Positions 32,333 through 42,679 of a stretch of 64,000 nt of DNA are shown here, piece after piece. The DNA comes from Paenibacillus contaminans (GTDB lineage Bacteria > Bacillota > Bacilli > Paenibacillales > NBRC-103111). The stretch spans positions 83,178 through 147,177 of the forward strand of contig NZ_QMFB01000022.1 of assembly GCF_003285015.1 (NCBI RefSeq). The letters are read 5' to 3'. A program made the position numbers and the translations under genes. How positions within the stretch are numbered: the first letter of the stretch is position 1; every line of letters begins with the position of its first letter. The notes under the pieces were generated by a model that worked only from the letters and a program-made list of their open reading frames with translations, was not told the DNA's origin and did not search any database.

Positions 32333-34069
32333 TCAATCGTGAAGCAGAACGGCGCGATTGGCCGGTTTTCTCACAAGCGTCAGCTGGAGCGGCTCCTCCG
32401 GCGTCGTCAGCTTCGCTTGCACCGCATGCTCCTGCAGGCCGAGCGAAGCTTCCGGCAGCTTCGCGCCTTGCTCCGAAAGCGATAAAGCGAAGACAAACAA
32501 GGCTTCCTCCAAAGCGTGAAAGTCTATTTCCTTCGCTTCCCCTTCGTACAGCACGAAGTCGAGCCAAGCGTCCGAACCGTCCGAAGCCGTCTCCCAGCGG
32601 AACGGACCGAAGCCGTCCATCGCTCCGTACAAGCCTTGCACCGACAACGTCTTCCGCCCGAGCACCGCTTGGAACGAATCCTCGTCCAGCCGCTTCCACT
32701 CCGGCGCAGAGCCTGAGCAGCCGATCTCGATCCGGATCCGTAAATCGGAGGCTTTCATGCGGCCATGGATCGGATCCAAATTGACGTGCGTATCTCCTCC
32801 GTCCAGGGCGAACTGGATTCCGTACAGTACGGCTGCTTTCTTCTGCCCGCCTTTAAAAACCGCCGAGCAGAAATCGTAGCCGTCATGCAGTACCCGCAGA
32901 CGCACATAACCTCGCTCGCCTTCACCCGTGCGGACATAAGCCAGCAAATTCCGGCACTGGTTCCACATGACATTGTGGTTGAACGATCCGATCGAATAAT
33001 CCGCTGTCATGTAAGTATAGGACGTCCGTGTCCGAAATTCGGGATACGGAGGAAGCTCCTGCTGCAGCTCCCGTTCGCCGATGCTTGTAAACAGCCCGAA
33101 CAGCCGGGACGGGCAGGCTACACCTTGGCCGTACCATTCGGGATCGTATGTAAACTCTTCCTCGCTTACGATCGGCACTTCGCCTCCGCAAGCCATATGC
33201 AGGAAGGACAGATGCTCAGGTGCAAGAAACGTATGATACGATCTGGCGTGCGGGCCGGACCACTGCTTAAGCGAAGGATGGAAGTGCTCGGCAATCATTT
33301 GCCAGGTCGTATCCAGCAGCTCGTTCGTTAAGCGCTTCACCTCCTCCGACCTCGTATAAGTCGCGAGCGCTGACAGTTCCTGAATGGCGACTGTGCTGTA
33401 GACCGGGCTGTTATATTCCAGAAACGCTCCCGTTTGCATCGAATAGTCGTACAGCCGCTTCAATCTCGCCAAGCCGTACTCCGCATAGGCCCGCTCCTCC
33501 AGCACCTCCCCGGCAATGATCGTCACGAATGCGCCCATGATCGCGATATTCGTGTAATCCGGGCCGACATTCCGCCTGATGATCGCCTCGCAGCTGTTGC
33601 GAACGGCTTGCCGGGTCGACTGCGCCAGCTCATCCGAAAGCCCATCCCCATGCCTGATCAAGATCAGCAGCAAGCGCTTACCGATAAAATCGGCCCAATT
33701 CCAGTCCGGCGGCGACATCTTCTCGAGCGGCTCCTCCCAGAACCACGACCAGATGCCGAAGGTCGGGGAGGCTGGATCCCCGTCCTGGAGCGAAACCATA
33801 TTCCGCAGAATGGCAAGCGCCCGCTCCCGATACCGCTCTTCGCCGCTGTCCAGAACGGCCAGCGCGTAGTCAAGCGATTCTTTGGTGGAGTGAACGAAGT
33901 CAGCTTCCTTAATCGTCGTATGGTATCCCGGACTCGAAAACGGCCTGCGGAACATGCCGATTTCCTCATTGTAGTTCCGATGCTTCTCTGCGAGCGCTTC
34001 CTTGAAATGGGAAAACCACTTGGCTTCCGCTTCTAATACGCTTTTGTATGTCATGCTGGATGTCATCAT
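32333..34069 (-). CDS. Predicted alpha/alpha-toroid carbohydrate-active enzyme
   Basis: About 578 aa from ATG-ATG at 34069/34066 with GAGGT upstream. No signal peptide, so cytosolic. The first ~370 residues are helical with repeated Trp/Tyr/His-rich loops (SPPDWNWADFIGKRL; HARSYHTFLAPEHL), like (alpha/alpha) toroid hydrolases or lyases; the rest is beta-rich. I cannot assign a CAZy family. Its place between the SBP gene and the giant hydrolases suggests it processes imported oligomers. A MITE lies 75 bp upstream of the start, separating it from the SBP gene. Confidence 0.75.
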   Translation of the reverse strand: MMTSSMTYKSVLEAEAKWFSHFKEALAEKHRNYNEEIGMFRRPFSSPGYHTTIKEADFVHSTKESLDYALAVLDSGEERYRERALAILRNMVSLQDGDPASPTFGIWSWFWEEPLEKMSPPDWNWADFIGKRLLLILIRHGDGLSDELAQSTRQAVRNSCEAIIRRNVGPDYTNIAIMGAFVTIIAGEVLEERAYAEYGLARLKRLYDYSMQTGAFLEYNSPVYSTVAIQELSALATYTRSEEVKRLTNELLDTTWQMIAEHFHPSLKQWSGPHARSYHTFLAPEHLSFLHMACGGEVPIVSEEEFTYDPEWYGQGVACPSRLFGLFTSIGERELQQELPPYPEFRTRTSYTYMTADYSIGSFNHNVMWNQCRNLLAYVRTGEGERGYVRLRVLHDGYDFCSAVFKGGQKKAAVLYGIQFALDGGDTHVNLDPIHGRMKASDLRIRIEIGCSGSAPEWKRLDEDSFQAVLGRKTLSVQGLYGAMDGFGPFRWETASDGSDAWLDFVLYEGEAKEIDFHALEEALFVFALSLSEQGAKLPEASLGLQEHAVQAKLTTPEEPLQLTLVRKPANRAVLLHD

Positions 34070-34143
34070 CGCACCTCGTTTGTCGAAACCGCCGGAGGGG
34101 CTTCCTCCGGGCCCGGTCAGGCACCGGAACAAGCCCCTCCCCA

Positions 34144-34305
34144 GGGCGTGTCTGAATACTCACTCAGGGTCATCTTTCACCGCCTTTTCGCCCTATGCTG
34201 CGTTCCGTTTGCTTGACGTACCCCCCGGTACGCCTTCACAAACGCGCCTTGCCTAGAACGAAAATTCGGCAAAATCTGTTCCCTTCGGAGTATTCAGACA
34301 AGCCC
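34144..34305 (-). mobile_element. MITE copy A, internally deleted, 162 bp
   Basis: Terminal inverted repeats GGGCGTGTCTGAATACTC and GAGTATTCAGACAAGCCC (17 of 18 match). Same element as 45612-45862 and 53208-53459 but in opposite orientation and lacking about 85 internal bp. Flanks read CA and TA, a decayed TA duplication. No coding capacity. Confidence 0.85.
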
Positions 34306-34330
34306 TAAACGGTTCTGAATGTATACTCGG

Positions 34331-35932
34331 TTATTTCAAGTTGCTTTTATTTTTGTCATACCATTCCTGCGCCAGCTTCTCCACATTGTCCCCGCCGAGC
34401 CGCTTCCATTCCTTCCGCAGCTCGTTCATTCCCTCCTCGGGCGACATCGACTTGCCTCCCGTAATCACCTTCGCTTCGATCTGCTGAGCAATCGGGTTGA
34501 AGGTTGCGATCAGTTGAGTCAGCTCTGGGAAATCCGGGCTGAACGGAATATCTCTGCGGTATTTGTTTTTGAGCGCCAGCTCCAAGGATGTCCCTCTTAG
34601 TTTGGCGTAGGTTTGGGAAATCTCGTCCTTGGCCGCCATCGCAGGGAACTGCTCCGGTTTTAGAACCGAATCCATGACGATCGGGTATTCCAAAGCGTAC
34701 GCGAGCTCCTTTTTGATCTTTTCCTGATCAGTCTTTTGTCTGACGCCGTCAACCATCTTAAAGTGAACATTCTCCTCGCCGTATTTGAGCGTTACCCAGC
34801 CGTCCTTCAGCATCCAGTCGATAAACTGGATCGCAGACTTGATCTGCTCTTCCTTCATCTTGCTGTTGAAGGCGGTAAAGATGCTAGGCGGCGCTTCCTG
34901 GTACAAACCGCTTTTGCCGTACTTGGAGCTGACCGATTCCAGCGGCACCATTTGCGCTTTCGGATCGTTCTTGACCAGTTCGCGGTATTGCGCCTCTATA
35001 TCCCAGTTACCTAAATAAATGCCCGCCTTGCCGGTCGTCAACAGCTGTGTGGACCGCTGGAAATTCGTATCCGTAATATATTCCTTATCGATGAGTCCTT
35101 CGTCAAAGAGCTGCTTCTGGAATGCCAGAGAATCCGCGTACCTATCGAGCGTTCTGCCAAATTTCAGCTTGCCGTCCTCCACGTACCATTGGTTTTCGCT
35201 AGTGAAAAACAGGGAGCGGTAAATGCTGCTGGAAGCGTTGCTTAACGCGATCGGCACGGTATCCGGCTTGCCGTTGCCGTCCGGATCCGCGTCCTTGAAT
35301 TTGCGGGCAACCTCTATTAATTCCTCCACCGTAGTCGGCGCCTTAAGGCCCAGCTTATCCAGCCAGTCCTGGCGAATCCACATGCCGTGGTTCGCGACCG
35401 TTTCGCGTGCAAACGAGATTGCGTACACTTGACCGTTAAAGTTCAAGTAGGGCTTCAGCTCGGGATGCTTCTCCAGATACGCTTTGTACGTCGTACTGTA
35501 TTTCTCGATATAATCGCCGATCGGTTGAATCGCGCCCTGATTGGCCAACTGACTGATGTAATTCCGGTCATATTCCCAGATCAGATCCGGCGCCTCGCCG
35601 GATGCGATAAGGGCGTTTAGCTTCGGCTGCGCCTGGTTACGGGTAACGGGAACCCATTTGACGTTGACCGGCGCCTTCTCGTTAATCCATTTCGTCCACC
35701 GGTTGCTCTCATAGGTCCCTTCATCCGTCGCTACCGTGCCGCGGTCGAACATCGAGACGCTGATCTCCTTCTTCGGCCCGGCGCTTGCGCTTGGGCTTGC
35801 CGCTCCGGAGGAAGCGCCGGGGGAGCCGCTTGGCTGCTCCTTGGAAGAACCGCCGTCTCCGCATGCGGCAAGCATCGTCATCGCCATCGTGGCGGCGAGC
35901 ACCGCTTTTCCTGCGTGTTTCATTTTGTTCAT
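34331..35932 (-). CDS. Sugar ABC transporter solute-binding lipoprotein (LplA type)
   Basis: 533 aa. Lipoprotein signal with lipobox LAAC (Cys about residue 24), Gly/Ser/Pro-rich linker, then a family 1 solute-binding fold of the large LplA type (WTKWINEKAPVNVKWVPV near the start). AAGGGG precedes the ATG. It follows two permease genes in the same direction. Ligand unknown; the neighbouring hydrolases suggest an oligosaccharide. Confidence 0.93.
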   Translation of the reverse strand: MNKMKHAGKAVLAATMAMTMLAACGDGGSSKEQPSGSPGASSGAASPSASAGPKKEISVSMFDRGTVATDEGTYESNRWTKWINEKAPVNVKWVPVTRNQAQPKLNALIASGEAPDLIWEYDRNYISQLANQGAIQPIGDYIEKYSTTYKAYLEKHPELKPYLNFNGQVYAISFARETVANHGMWIRQDWLDKLGLKAPTTVEELIEVARKFKDADPDGNGKPDTVPIALSNASSSIYRSLFFTSENQWYVEDGKLKFGRTLDRYADSLAFQKQLFDEGLIDKEYITDTNFQRSTQLLTTGKAGIYLGNWDIEAQYRELVKNDPKAQMVPLESVSSKYGKSGLYQEAPPSIFTAFNSKMKEEQIKSAIQFIDWMLKDGWVTLKYGEENVHFKMVDGVRQKTDQEKIKKELAYALEYPIVMDSVLKPEQFPAMAAKDEISQTYAKLRGTSLELALKNKYRRDIPFSPDFPELTQLIATFNPIAQQIEAKVITGGKSMSPEEGMNELRKEWKRLGGDNVEKLAQEWYDKNKSNLK

Positions 35933-36070
35933 CGTTTCATCCCCTTAATCGATTGTTGGTTCATGCCGGGAAGAATTGCCGCCATGCTGTCTGCTCTTGT
36001 CTTCTGCCGCCCCGCTCCTCATTCCCGAACTTCTCTATATCAAGAGCCGAAGCCCTGTGATATCCGGCTT

Positions 36071-37000
36071 TCAGCCCTTGACGGAGCCGATCAGTACGCC
36101 TTTGACGAAATATTTCTGGAGAAACGGATAGACGCAGAGGATCGGCGTGACTGCAATGACGACGGCAGCCGCTTTGATACCCTCCGGAGTCAAAAGGATT
36201 TGCTCCTCCGCATTGTTAAGCAGGTTGTCATCCACCTTGCTGACCATCTGATACAGCTTTACCATTAGAGTCAGCTTGCTCGATTGGGTAATATAGAGCA
36301 TGACGTTGAAGTAGCTGTTCCACCAGCCGACGGCGTAAAATAAAGACAGCGCGGCCAATATCGGCTTGCATAAAGGCATGTAAATTTGCAGCAAAATCCG
36401 CCAATCGCCCGCCCCGTCGATCGACGCGGACTCTTCGATCTCTTCGGGCAGCCCTTCCATGAATGTTTTCATAACAAACATGTTATACGTGCTGATCAAT
36501 CCGGGCAGCCAGACCGCCCAATAGGAGTTCATCAGTCCGAGCGTCTTCATCAAAATAAAGTTCGGAATCATGCCGGCGACGAACAGCATCGTAATCGTGA
36601 TGAACACGAGCAGCCCGCTTCGGCCGTACAGTCTTCTTCTGGACAAAGGATACGCCGCCAAAATCGTCATGACCATATTCAGCAGCGTCCCGACGACCGT
36701 AACGAGGACGGTGTTGGTCATCGCCTTGAACAGCTGCCCGTCGTCGAATAGCCGCTCGTAGGCGACGGTATTGAATTCGACGGGCCATAAGAAAACCTCG
36801 CCCGACGTAATCGCCCTTGTGCTGCTCAGCGATGCCGAAATCTCGTACCAGAAAGGAAACAACGTCAGCAGCGACATGAAGGCAAGAATAATGTAAGCGC
36901 TTGCCGACACGATCCGGTGCGAAGCTTTTTCTCGTGAACGCCCGGTCTTCTTGCCGGCATTCGGCAGTATCGTATGGGAATTTCGATTCGTCTTATTCAT
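36071..37000 (-). CDS. Sugar ABC permease (LplC/CarB type)
   Basis: 309 aa, six membrane segments, with the EAA loop EEIEESASIDGAGDWRILLQ and the family ending FVKGVLIGSVKG. It starts 3 bp after its partner permease stop. The two form the heterodimeric membrane channel of the importer; no ATPase gene is present in the locus. Confidence 0.95.
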   Translation of the reverse strand: MNKTNRNSHTILPNAGKKTGRSREKASHRIVSASAYIILAFMSLLTLFPFWYEISASLSSTRAITSGEVFLWPVEFNTVAYERLFDDGQLFKAMTNTVLVTVVGTLLNMVMTILAAYPLSRRRLYGRSGLLVFITITMLFVAGMIPNFILMKTLGLMNSYWAVWLPGLISTYNMFVMKTFMEGLPEEIEESASIDGAGDWRILLQIYMPLCKPILAALSLFYAVGWWNSYFNVMLYITQSSKLTLMVKLYQMVSKVDDNLLNNAEEQILLTPEGIKAAAVVIAVTPILCVYPFLQKYFVKGVLIGSVKG

Positions 37001-37003
37001 CGC

Positions 37004-37996
37004 CTACCACAGCCCCCGTTCCCCGGATACTCGGATGAGCCGGTTGACGCCAAGGACGAGAATCAAGCCGATCACCGACTGGAACAAGCCAATCGCCGTC
37101 GTATAGCTGTAGCTCATGTTTTGCAGCCCTACCCGATAAACGTACGTGCTGATGACGTCGGCTACATCCAGAACGGAATTGTTCTGAAGGACGAGCGTCT
37201 GCTCGAGTCCCACGTCCATCATTTGCCCCATTCTCAGAATGAGAAGGATCGCGATCGTCCCCCGGATGCCGGGCAGCGTGATGTGCCAAATTTGCCGCAG
37301 CTTGCCGGCGCCGTCAATTTTCGCCGCTTCGTAAAGCTGCGGATCGATCGAGGCCATAGCGGCGAGGTACAAGATCGTGCCCCAGCCCGCTTCCCGCCAA
37401 ATACCCGAAATCGTATAAGCGATCGGCCACCAGAACGAATCGGCCATGAAGTATACGGCTTCTCCGCCCGTCAGCTTTTTCAGGACCAGATTGACGACTC
37501 CCGTACTAGGCGACAGCGCCGCGACGACGATGCTGCCGAGCACCGCCCAGGACATGAAATGCGGGATGTACAGCATATTTTGCACGATGCGCTTGTACCA
37601 GTTTCTGCGTACCTCATTTAAAAGAAGCGCCAGAACGATCGGCACGGGAAACCCGAAGACGAGACTGTACACGTTCAGAACCAATGTATTTCTTAAAATT
37701 CTCCAAAAATCCGGGCTGGCGAAAATCATCCGAAAATGCTTAAGGCCAACCCACTCGCTGCCGAAAACGCCGTCTGCAAACCTATAGTTTTTAAATGCAA
37801 TGATTTCTCCGGCGACCGGAACGTATTTGAATAGAAAATAAAAACAAACGACGGGCAAAAGCATCAAGTATAAATGTTTATCCCGCGCCATTCTTCTCCA
37901 GGCCTTCCGCCTGGCTGTTCGTGGTCCTGCCGTTTGCGTCCCGGTCCGCCATTCCGTCTGACCCATCGCTTCCGTAGCCGGGATTCTTCCCTTCAT
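37004..37996 (-). CDS. Sugar ABC permease (LplB type)
   Basis: 330 aa; a basic N-terminal extension, six membrane segments, and the EAA loop YEAAKIDGAGKLRQIWHITL. First importer gene downstream of the Cache-AraC sensor gene (180-bp gap, no terminator seen), the standard order in Paenibacillus polysaccharide loci. Confidence 0.95.
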   Translation of the reverse strand: MKGRIPATEAMGQTEWRTGTQTAGPRTARRKAWRRMARDKHLYLMLLPVVCFYFLFKYVPVAGEIIAFKNYRFADGVFGSEWVGLKHFRMIFASPDFWRILRNTLVLNVYSLVFGFPVPIVLALLLNEVRRNWYKRIVQNMLYIPHFMSWAVLGSIVVAALSPSTGVVNLVLKKLTGGEAVYFMADSFWWPIAYTISGIWREAGWGTILYLAAMASIDPQLYEAAKIDGAGKLRQIWHITLPGIRGTIAILLILRMGQMMDVGLEQTLVLQNNSVLDVADVISTYVYRVGLQNMSYSYTTAIGLFQSVIGLILVLGVNRLIRVSGERGLW

Positions 37997-38176
37997 AACG
38001 CCTCACCCTTCCGTAGCCCGCCATGCCAAGCTTGTCGTGCGGTACGATTTTGATTGTATGGAAAGGAGGAGGCAGTACGAAAGAGACGCGTTATATGCTA
38101 GGTGTCTTTTCTTGCAAAACGGCAGGTTACATTTCTTATGGTAGGTGAACTTATTTGTTATAAAAGGCCGAAGCGC

Positions 38177-40483
38177 CTACTCCGGCGCGGCTTTTGAGGC
38201 GAGCACCCAATCCCGGTATTCGGTTGGCGTCATGCCCGTATACTTCTTGAACGCCCTCAGGAAGCTTCGCGTATTCGTATAGCCGACCCCTTCCGCGATG
38301 TCGTTGATCTTCCGGTTCTTGTCGGCGAGCAGCTCTTTGGAGGCATTGATGCGGATTTCGATCAGGTAGTCGATGAAGTTTTTCTCCGTGTGCTCTTTGA
38401 AAAGCTTGCTGATATAAGTCGGGCTCAGCTCGAAGTTGTCGGCTAGCCGGTCGAGCGAAAAATCGCTCTCCGCATAATGCTCTTCGATATAGGCGAGCAT
38501 TTTCTCGATCGCTTTGTTGCTGCCCCGCTGCATGCGCTTGTCCTCGACCTTCTTCGCCATTTGCCCGAGTACGTCCAGCACGATCCGTTCGGCCTCCTGC
38601 CAGTTGTTGCAGCGGTTTATTTTTTCGTGGAGGTTGCCCATGCCCGCAAGCGTTTCCTCCGTATCGATGCCCGTAGCCGCAACCGCCTGCAGCGATTTCA
38701 TGACCAGCTCGTAGGATAGCTGCCGGATCAATTCGGGCGGCAAGCCGCCTCCGACCGCCTCCTGGAATAAAAGCGACACATAGTCGTTCAGCTTGCCGTG
38801 CTCCGTCTGCCGCAAAGCGTCCACGATCCGGTCCGTCATCTTGATGATGCGGTAGTAGTCCTGATTGTCGGTGCCGATCAAATCTTCTACGGAAATGACG
38901 GAATGGCTGCCGATCACCATCCGGTACTCGAGCGCCCGCTGCGATTCGTCGTACGATTTGGGGATGTCCTTCATGTCTCTGTAGCATCTGCCGACGCCTG
39001 CCGTAACCAGCAAACCGAACTGACGCTTCATAATGTCCAAAATATGCTCAAGAATCGCAAGCGCGCGAAGATGGTTTTGCTCCTCATCGCCCTCCGCAAA
39101 GCTGAAAATGATCGCTGCGGAGCCCGAGCCCAAATCGACGGCGACGCCCGCGTTCTCCATATTGATCACTTCCTCCGCTACATTGCACAACGCATAAGCG
39201 TAAAGCGTCTCGTCCTTGGGACTGATGCCGTCCTCCCTGGCGAACTCCGCCGTGCAAACGACGAACATTTCCGGGTAAAAACGGACGCCGGTAAATTCCA
39301 GCTGCCTGCTTACCGCCGCATAATCCGTCCGGTAGCCCGTCAGCATATCCATGACGATCCGCCACTTGAGTACGGGCTTCGAATCGCGGACATGCTTCTC
39401 CAGCAGCTCGCGGTCCGTAAACATTTGATCGAACACCGTCTCCAAATAGCCGAGACCGCCGGCCTGTCCCGGCTGTGCCGGCCGGAACGCGCCCGACATT
39501 TTGCCTGCCAGCCTGTCGAGCGGCTTGAAGGTTCGCCGATTGACGTAGAACAAAACGGACAGCGCCAGCACGACCATAACGCCGGCAATCGCGAGCATCA
39601 GGTTGCGCACCGATTCCAGCGGCTGGTACAGCTGGGTTTGCGGGATGACGCTGACGATCCGCCAGCCCGTATAGTCGGACGTCGTATAAAAGACGGACAG
39701 CTTGGCCCCATCCGTTTTTGCCGTAAAGTGCCCGCTTCCTTCGGAGCCCAATATCCGTTTGATGTAGGGAACGTCGTTCAGGCTTTTATATAATTGGGAT
39801 TTGTCGTCATGCGTGACGATGCTCCCTTTATCGTCGATGATAAATGTATGCCCGCTTTGCCGGCCGCCCTCGTAAACGTCATTAATCATGCTGTACAGTA
39901 CGTCTTCTCCAATGTTGACGGCGACAAGCCCCTTCCGGTAACCGGGGCTGCTGATCAGCGGATAAGGGCGGATAAGCGTGACGGCATCCTGTTCGTTGGC
40001 CCCGTCCCAAACCTTGTGGGTCGTAATCCATTTGGAGTATCCGTCCATGTCGATATAGTCCGCAAGCCAATTTTCCTGCGATTCATTCCGCTGGAGGAAC
40101 GTTTTATCGGTCATGACGTCGCCGCTCACATGCGAATAAACGAAGACGGAAGAAAATTGCTCGTTGGCGTGCACAATCGTTTTGATTTTGTTCGATAACC
40201 CGAAGAAATTCGCGTATTTTTGCGAGGGGTCGTCATAGCTGTCATACATGAAGTAGACGTACTCCAGCTCCTGCGACAGGTTGAGCAAATCTCTCTCCGT
40301 CGTGCGGAACACGATTTCCATTTTATCGTCGATCTGCTTGAGGAGCGCGATGTGGGTGTTTTTCAAATCCTGCTCCAGACGGCCTACCGTTCCGAAATAA
40401 GACAAACCGAAGGTTAGAAAAATGATGGCGATGAAGATCGATCCGTAAATGACCATGACCTTTCCGGAAATGCTAAACCGCAT
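38177..40483 (-). CDS. Membrane Cache-AraC one-component regulator
   Basis: 768 aa. Membrane segments at about 10-32 and 290-310 bracket an extracellular Cache-like sensor. A degenerate cyclase-like middle follows, and an AraC DNA-binding domain fills the last 100 residues (SLDRLADNFELSPTYISKLF; INDIAEGVGYTNTRSFLRAF). Such proteins sense a sugar ligand or a loaded SBP outside and activate neighbouring transport and hydrolase genes. It lies directly upstream of the permease-SBP-hydrolase genes. The IS-derived patch at 40560-42660 lies behind its start, so the native upstream region is only about 75 bp. Confidence 0.93.
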   Translation of the reverse strand: MRFSISGKVMVIYGSIFIAIIFLTFGLSYFGTVGRLEQDLKNTHIALLKQIDDKMEIVFRTTERDLLNLSQELEYVYFMYDSYDDPSQKYANFFGLSNKIKTIVHANEQFSSVFVYSHVSGDVMTDKTFLQRNESQENWLADYIDMDGYSKWITTHKVWDGANEQDAVTLIRPYPLISSPGYRKGLVAVNIGEDVLYSMINDVYEGGRQSGHTFIIDDKGSIVTHDDKSQLYKSLNDVPYIKRILGSEGSGHFTAKTDGAKLSVFYTTSDYTGWRIVSVIPQTQLYQPLESVRNLMLAIAGVMVVLALSVLFYVNRRTFKPLDRLAGKMSGAFRPAQPGQAGGLGYLETVFDQMFTDRELLEKHVRDSKPVLKWRIVMDMLTGYRTDYAAVSRQLEFTGVRFYPEMFVVCTAEFAREDGISPKDETLYAYALCNVAEEVINMENAGVAVDLGSGSAAIIFSFAEGDEEQNHLRALAILEHILDIMKRQFGLLVTAGVGRCYRDMKDIPKSYDESQRALEYRMVIGSHSVISVEDLIGTDNQDYYRIIKMTDRIVDALRQTEHGKLNDYVSLLFQEAVGGGLPPELIRQLSYELVMKSLQAVAATGIDTEETLAGMGNLHEKINRCNNWQEAERIVLDVLGQMAKKVEDKRMQRGSNKAIEKMLAYIEEHYAESDFSLDRLADNFELSPTYISKLFKEHTEKNFIDYLIEIRINASKELLADKNRKINDIAEGVGYTNTRSFLRAFKKYTGMTPTEYRDWVLASKAAPE

Positions 40484-40649
40484 GGAATCCCCCCTGCTAA
40501 CGCTGATCGTATCGAGAATTTCACTATATCATTCTATGGAGGCATGAAAATACTAATATTTGCAAAATGAGGCTATACCAAAAAATCCCCTCTTGTCGGC
40601 AAACTCCATCTTTTGGGGACAGAATTGGCAGACAAGAAGGGAAACGCGC

Positions 40650-40833
40650 GATGAACCTCCCCTACTTACGCTTCGCTTAGAAGTAGGGGTTTCTTACCAG
40701 CCATACCGTTATCCTCTGCAAGCAAATAGGTTGGCTACTTGCTTTCGCTTTACGCGGAAATCTAACGGCATGGTTCCGTAAGCAACACTTTTGCAAGTGG
40801 GTGGGTACTCACCTTCTACTACTTCTCGCTCGA
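40650..40833 (-). ncRNA. Candidate omega RNA and right-end hairpin of tnpB element
   Basis: Downstream of tnpB, in transcript sense, lies noncoding sequence ending in a stem-loop: CCCCTACTT (40659-40667) pairs with AAGTAGGGG (40681-40689). TnpB guide RNAs normally cover this tnpB-to-right-end stretch, with the guide beyond the end. Exact boundaries are not determined. Confidence 0.4.
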
Positions 40834-41996
40834 CTACGCGATACGTAGATACTTGATCGTTTGCGTTTTGCCCAAATACCGGATTTCTCCATGCAGATAC
40901 TTAGACAATATGCCTTTGCTCCCGTGTACATCCCGATGTTCCCGATAGCCGCAGGAACAGCTGTAGATTCTTGCAGAAGACTTCTTCCTTCTGCCGCAAT
41001 AAGGACATTGTTGACTCGTATAGCTCTCGTCAATCGCTTTGATGCTTGTTCCGTGTTCTTCAAGCTTATAGGCCAGCTGCTTCCGGATTTTTCCGAAACT
41101 CCAGTTAGACAGCTTTTGACTCACGATCTTTCGCTTCGTCTTTTTCGTATGGCGCTGCACGCCTTCCACTTCGCCGATCACCACTTCTTTGACATCGCTT
41201 TCCACGCACCACTGCACGAATTGCTTTGTCGTTTTGTGGATCACATCCTGCAATTGACGCTCGCTTTTGCCGAGGATGTATGTTTTCGCTCGTTTGTATT
41301 TCTTCCATTGCCGGCTGCCCTTCTTGCATTTGCTCATCAGCTTCTGGAGCTCGGCCAGTTTCTTGTTCCGGAGCCGATGGATGCTTCTTGCTTTCCTTCC
41401 CGTAATCACGATCGACTGGTTTGCGGTCGTCGTTGCCGCAATCGAATGGATTTCGCCCAGATCCACGCCTGCAACTTCGCGGCCCTCGTTAACCGCAGCC
41501 GCTTTCCCGTCGTCATAACTCATGGACACCATCAGTTTTCGGTTAAATACCAGTTCAATTTCTTTGATCGCGGCATACGGGGAACGAGGATCGTAATCGG
41601 CTGCTGCCGCTTGCCGTTCTGGATCCCTAGACTCAAGGTTATCTCATTACCCTCTATTTTGAACGATTGGTCTACCCATTTGGTGTTGAAGTGCTTCTTG
41701 TTTTTGTAGGGGTATTTGGGATTCATCCCTTGGTTTTTCGCTTGTTTGGCACTATCTCTGGCAAACAGATATTTGTGGCAAACCGCCTGTACGGACTGGG
41801 AGTGCAAAGGGAATTGTTTCTTCAATGCCGCTTGAAGTGCCGTCTTTCCGATCCATTTCCCATTGTGCTGCAGAGAATAGTTTTTGGCGACGATCAGACA
41901 CTGGTTCCAAATTTCCGCCGAAATCCGGTTGCATGCAAACAGCCGATCCAGATCGACTTTTGAAGCTTGAAACGCAGTTTTGATACATCGGATCAA
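40834..41996 (-). pseudogene. tnpB: TnpB (IS200/IS605), split by a frameshift
   Basis: Two frames make one TnpB: 41532-41996 (154 aa from a TTG start, N-terminal domain) and 40834-41532 (232 aa, RuvC half). They meet at GAAAACTGATGG, where a -1 shift restores the frame into MSYDDGKA. RuvC motifs are kept: VAGVDLGEIHSIAA (Asp), VVIGEVEG (Glu), a CPYCG...CSCGY zinc finger and HRDVHGSKGI (Asp). Mutation or, less likely, programmed shifting. The start overlaps the stop of the tnpA remnant (TTGA). Confidence 0.85.
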
Positions 41997-42125
41997 GCTC
42001 TATCCTCCTCCTTCCCTTGATTTTCGATGTATGGTTTCAACACTTCCAAAGGCGCGCCGCCCACCGTGATCAGGAAGTACTTTTGTGACCCGAAGCTTTT
42101 GTTTGTACCCGTTGGAGCCACCCTC
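41993..42125 (-). pseudogene. IS200-type tnpA remnant, C-terminal end
   Basis: The frame reads TNKSFGSQKYFLITVGGAPL then EVLKPYIENQG, the C-terminal end of Y1 (HUH) IS200 transposases. The catalytic HUH and Tyr region is missing. It runs straight into tnpB, the normal tnpA-tnpB order. Confidence 0.65.
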
Positions 42126-42149
42126 TCTTCTTTGGGAGAGCACCCGCTG

Positions 42150-42543
42150 TTCGTTCTCAATCGAATCTCCATTTTGCGCGGGTACATCGGGATAGTCCGC
42201 AGAATTGGTCGTGTAGCTCTGCACCGGATTTTTTCGGCTCTTGAACTTCCGGTACCCGATACGCTTATCCTGGAAAAAATGCCGTAAGGCCGGCTTCAGA
42301 TTCAACTCCGCAATGCATAAGGCAAGGCTGTCTACTTCGCAAAGATAGGGGATTCCGTCTTGAACGCTGCCGGTGACTTTTGCCGCTTCGGTCGTTCAAC
42401 ATCCGTTTGATCCCATTCGGACTTGGTCTTGCATTCCGCCAACATCTGATTGTAGAGAAACCGGACGCAGCCAACTGTTTGACGAATCATCGTCTCTTGC
42501 TCTCGGATGTAGGATAGATGCGGAAACGATAAGCCTTATTCAA
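42150..42543 (-). pseudogene. Second tnpB remnant, N-terminal region
   Basis: Pieces in shifting frames spell a TnpB N terminus: LNKAYRFRIYPT, then ETMIRQTVGCVRFLYNQML, then ALRHFFQDKRIGYRKFKSRK and NPVQSYTTN. At least two frameshifts. It breaks off where the tnpA remnant begins, so a second IS was fused or deleted here. A CTCAC-TAC-GTGAG hairpin at 42649-42661 may be the left end. Confidence 0.7.
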
Positions 42544-42679
42544 GCACTCACCCCCATAAGCAGATTATACCACAAAAAAGGGAATGCACGTTCCTGTTTT
42601 TGCAAGAAAAACAAATCGAAATGCACAGATTCATCCCCCACCTACACGCTCACTACGTGAGTATGTCTCGGCTCTTAAG

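Noticed and set aside
40834..41996. A Cas12-type nuclease
   Set aside because: Size, N-terminal form and the adjoining IS200 tnpA remnant mark it as TnpB.
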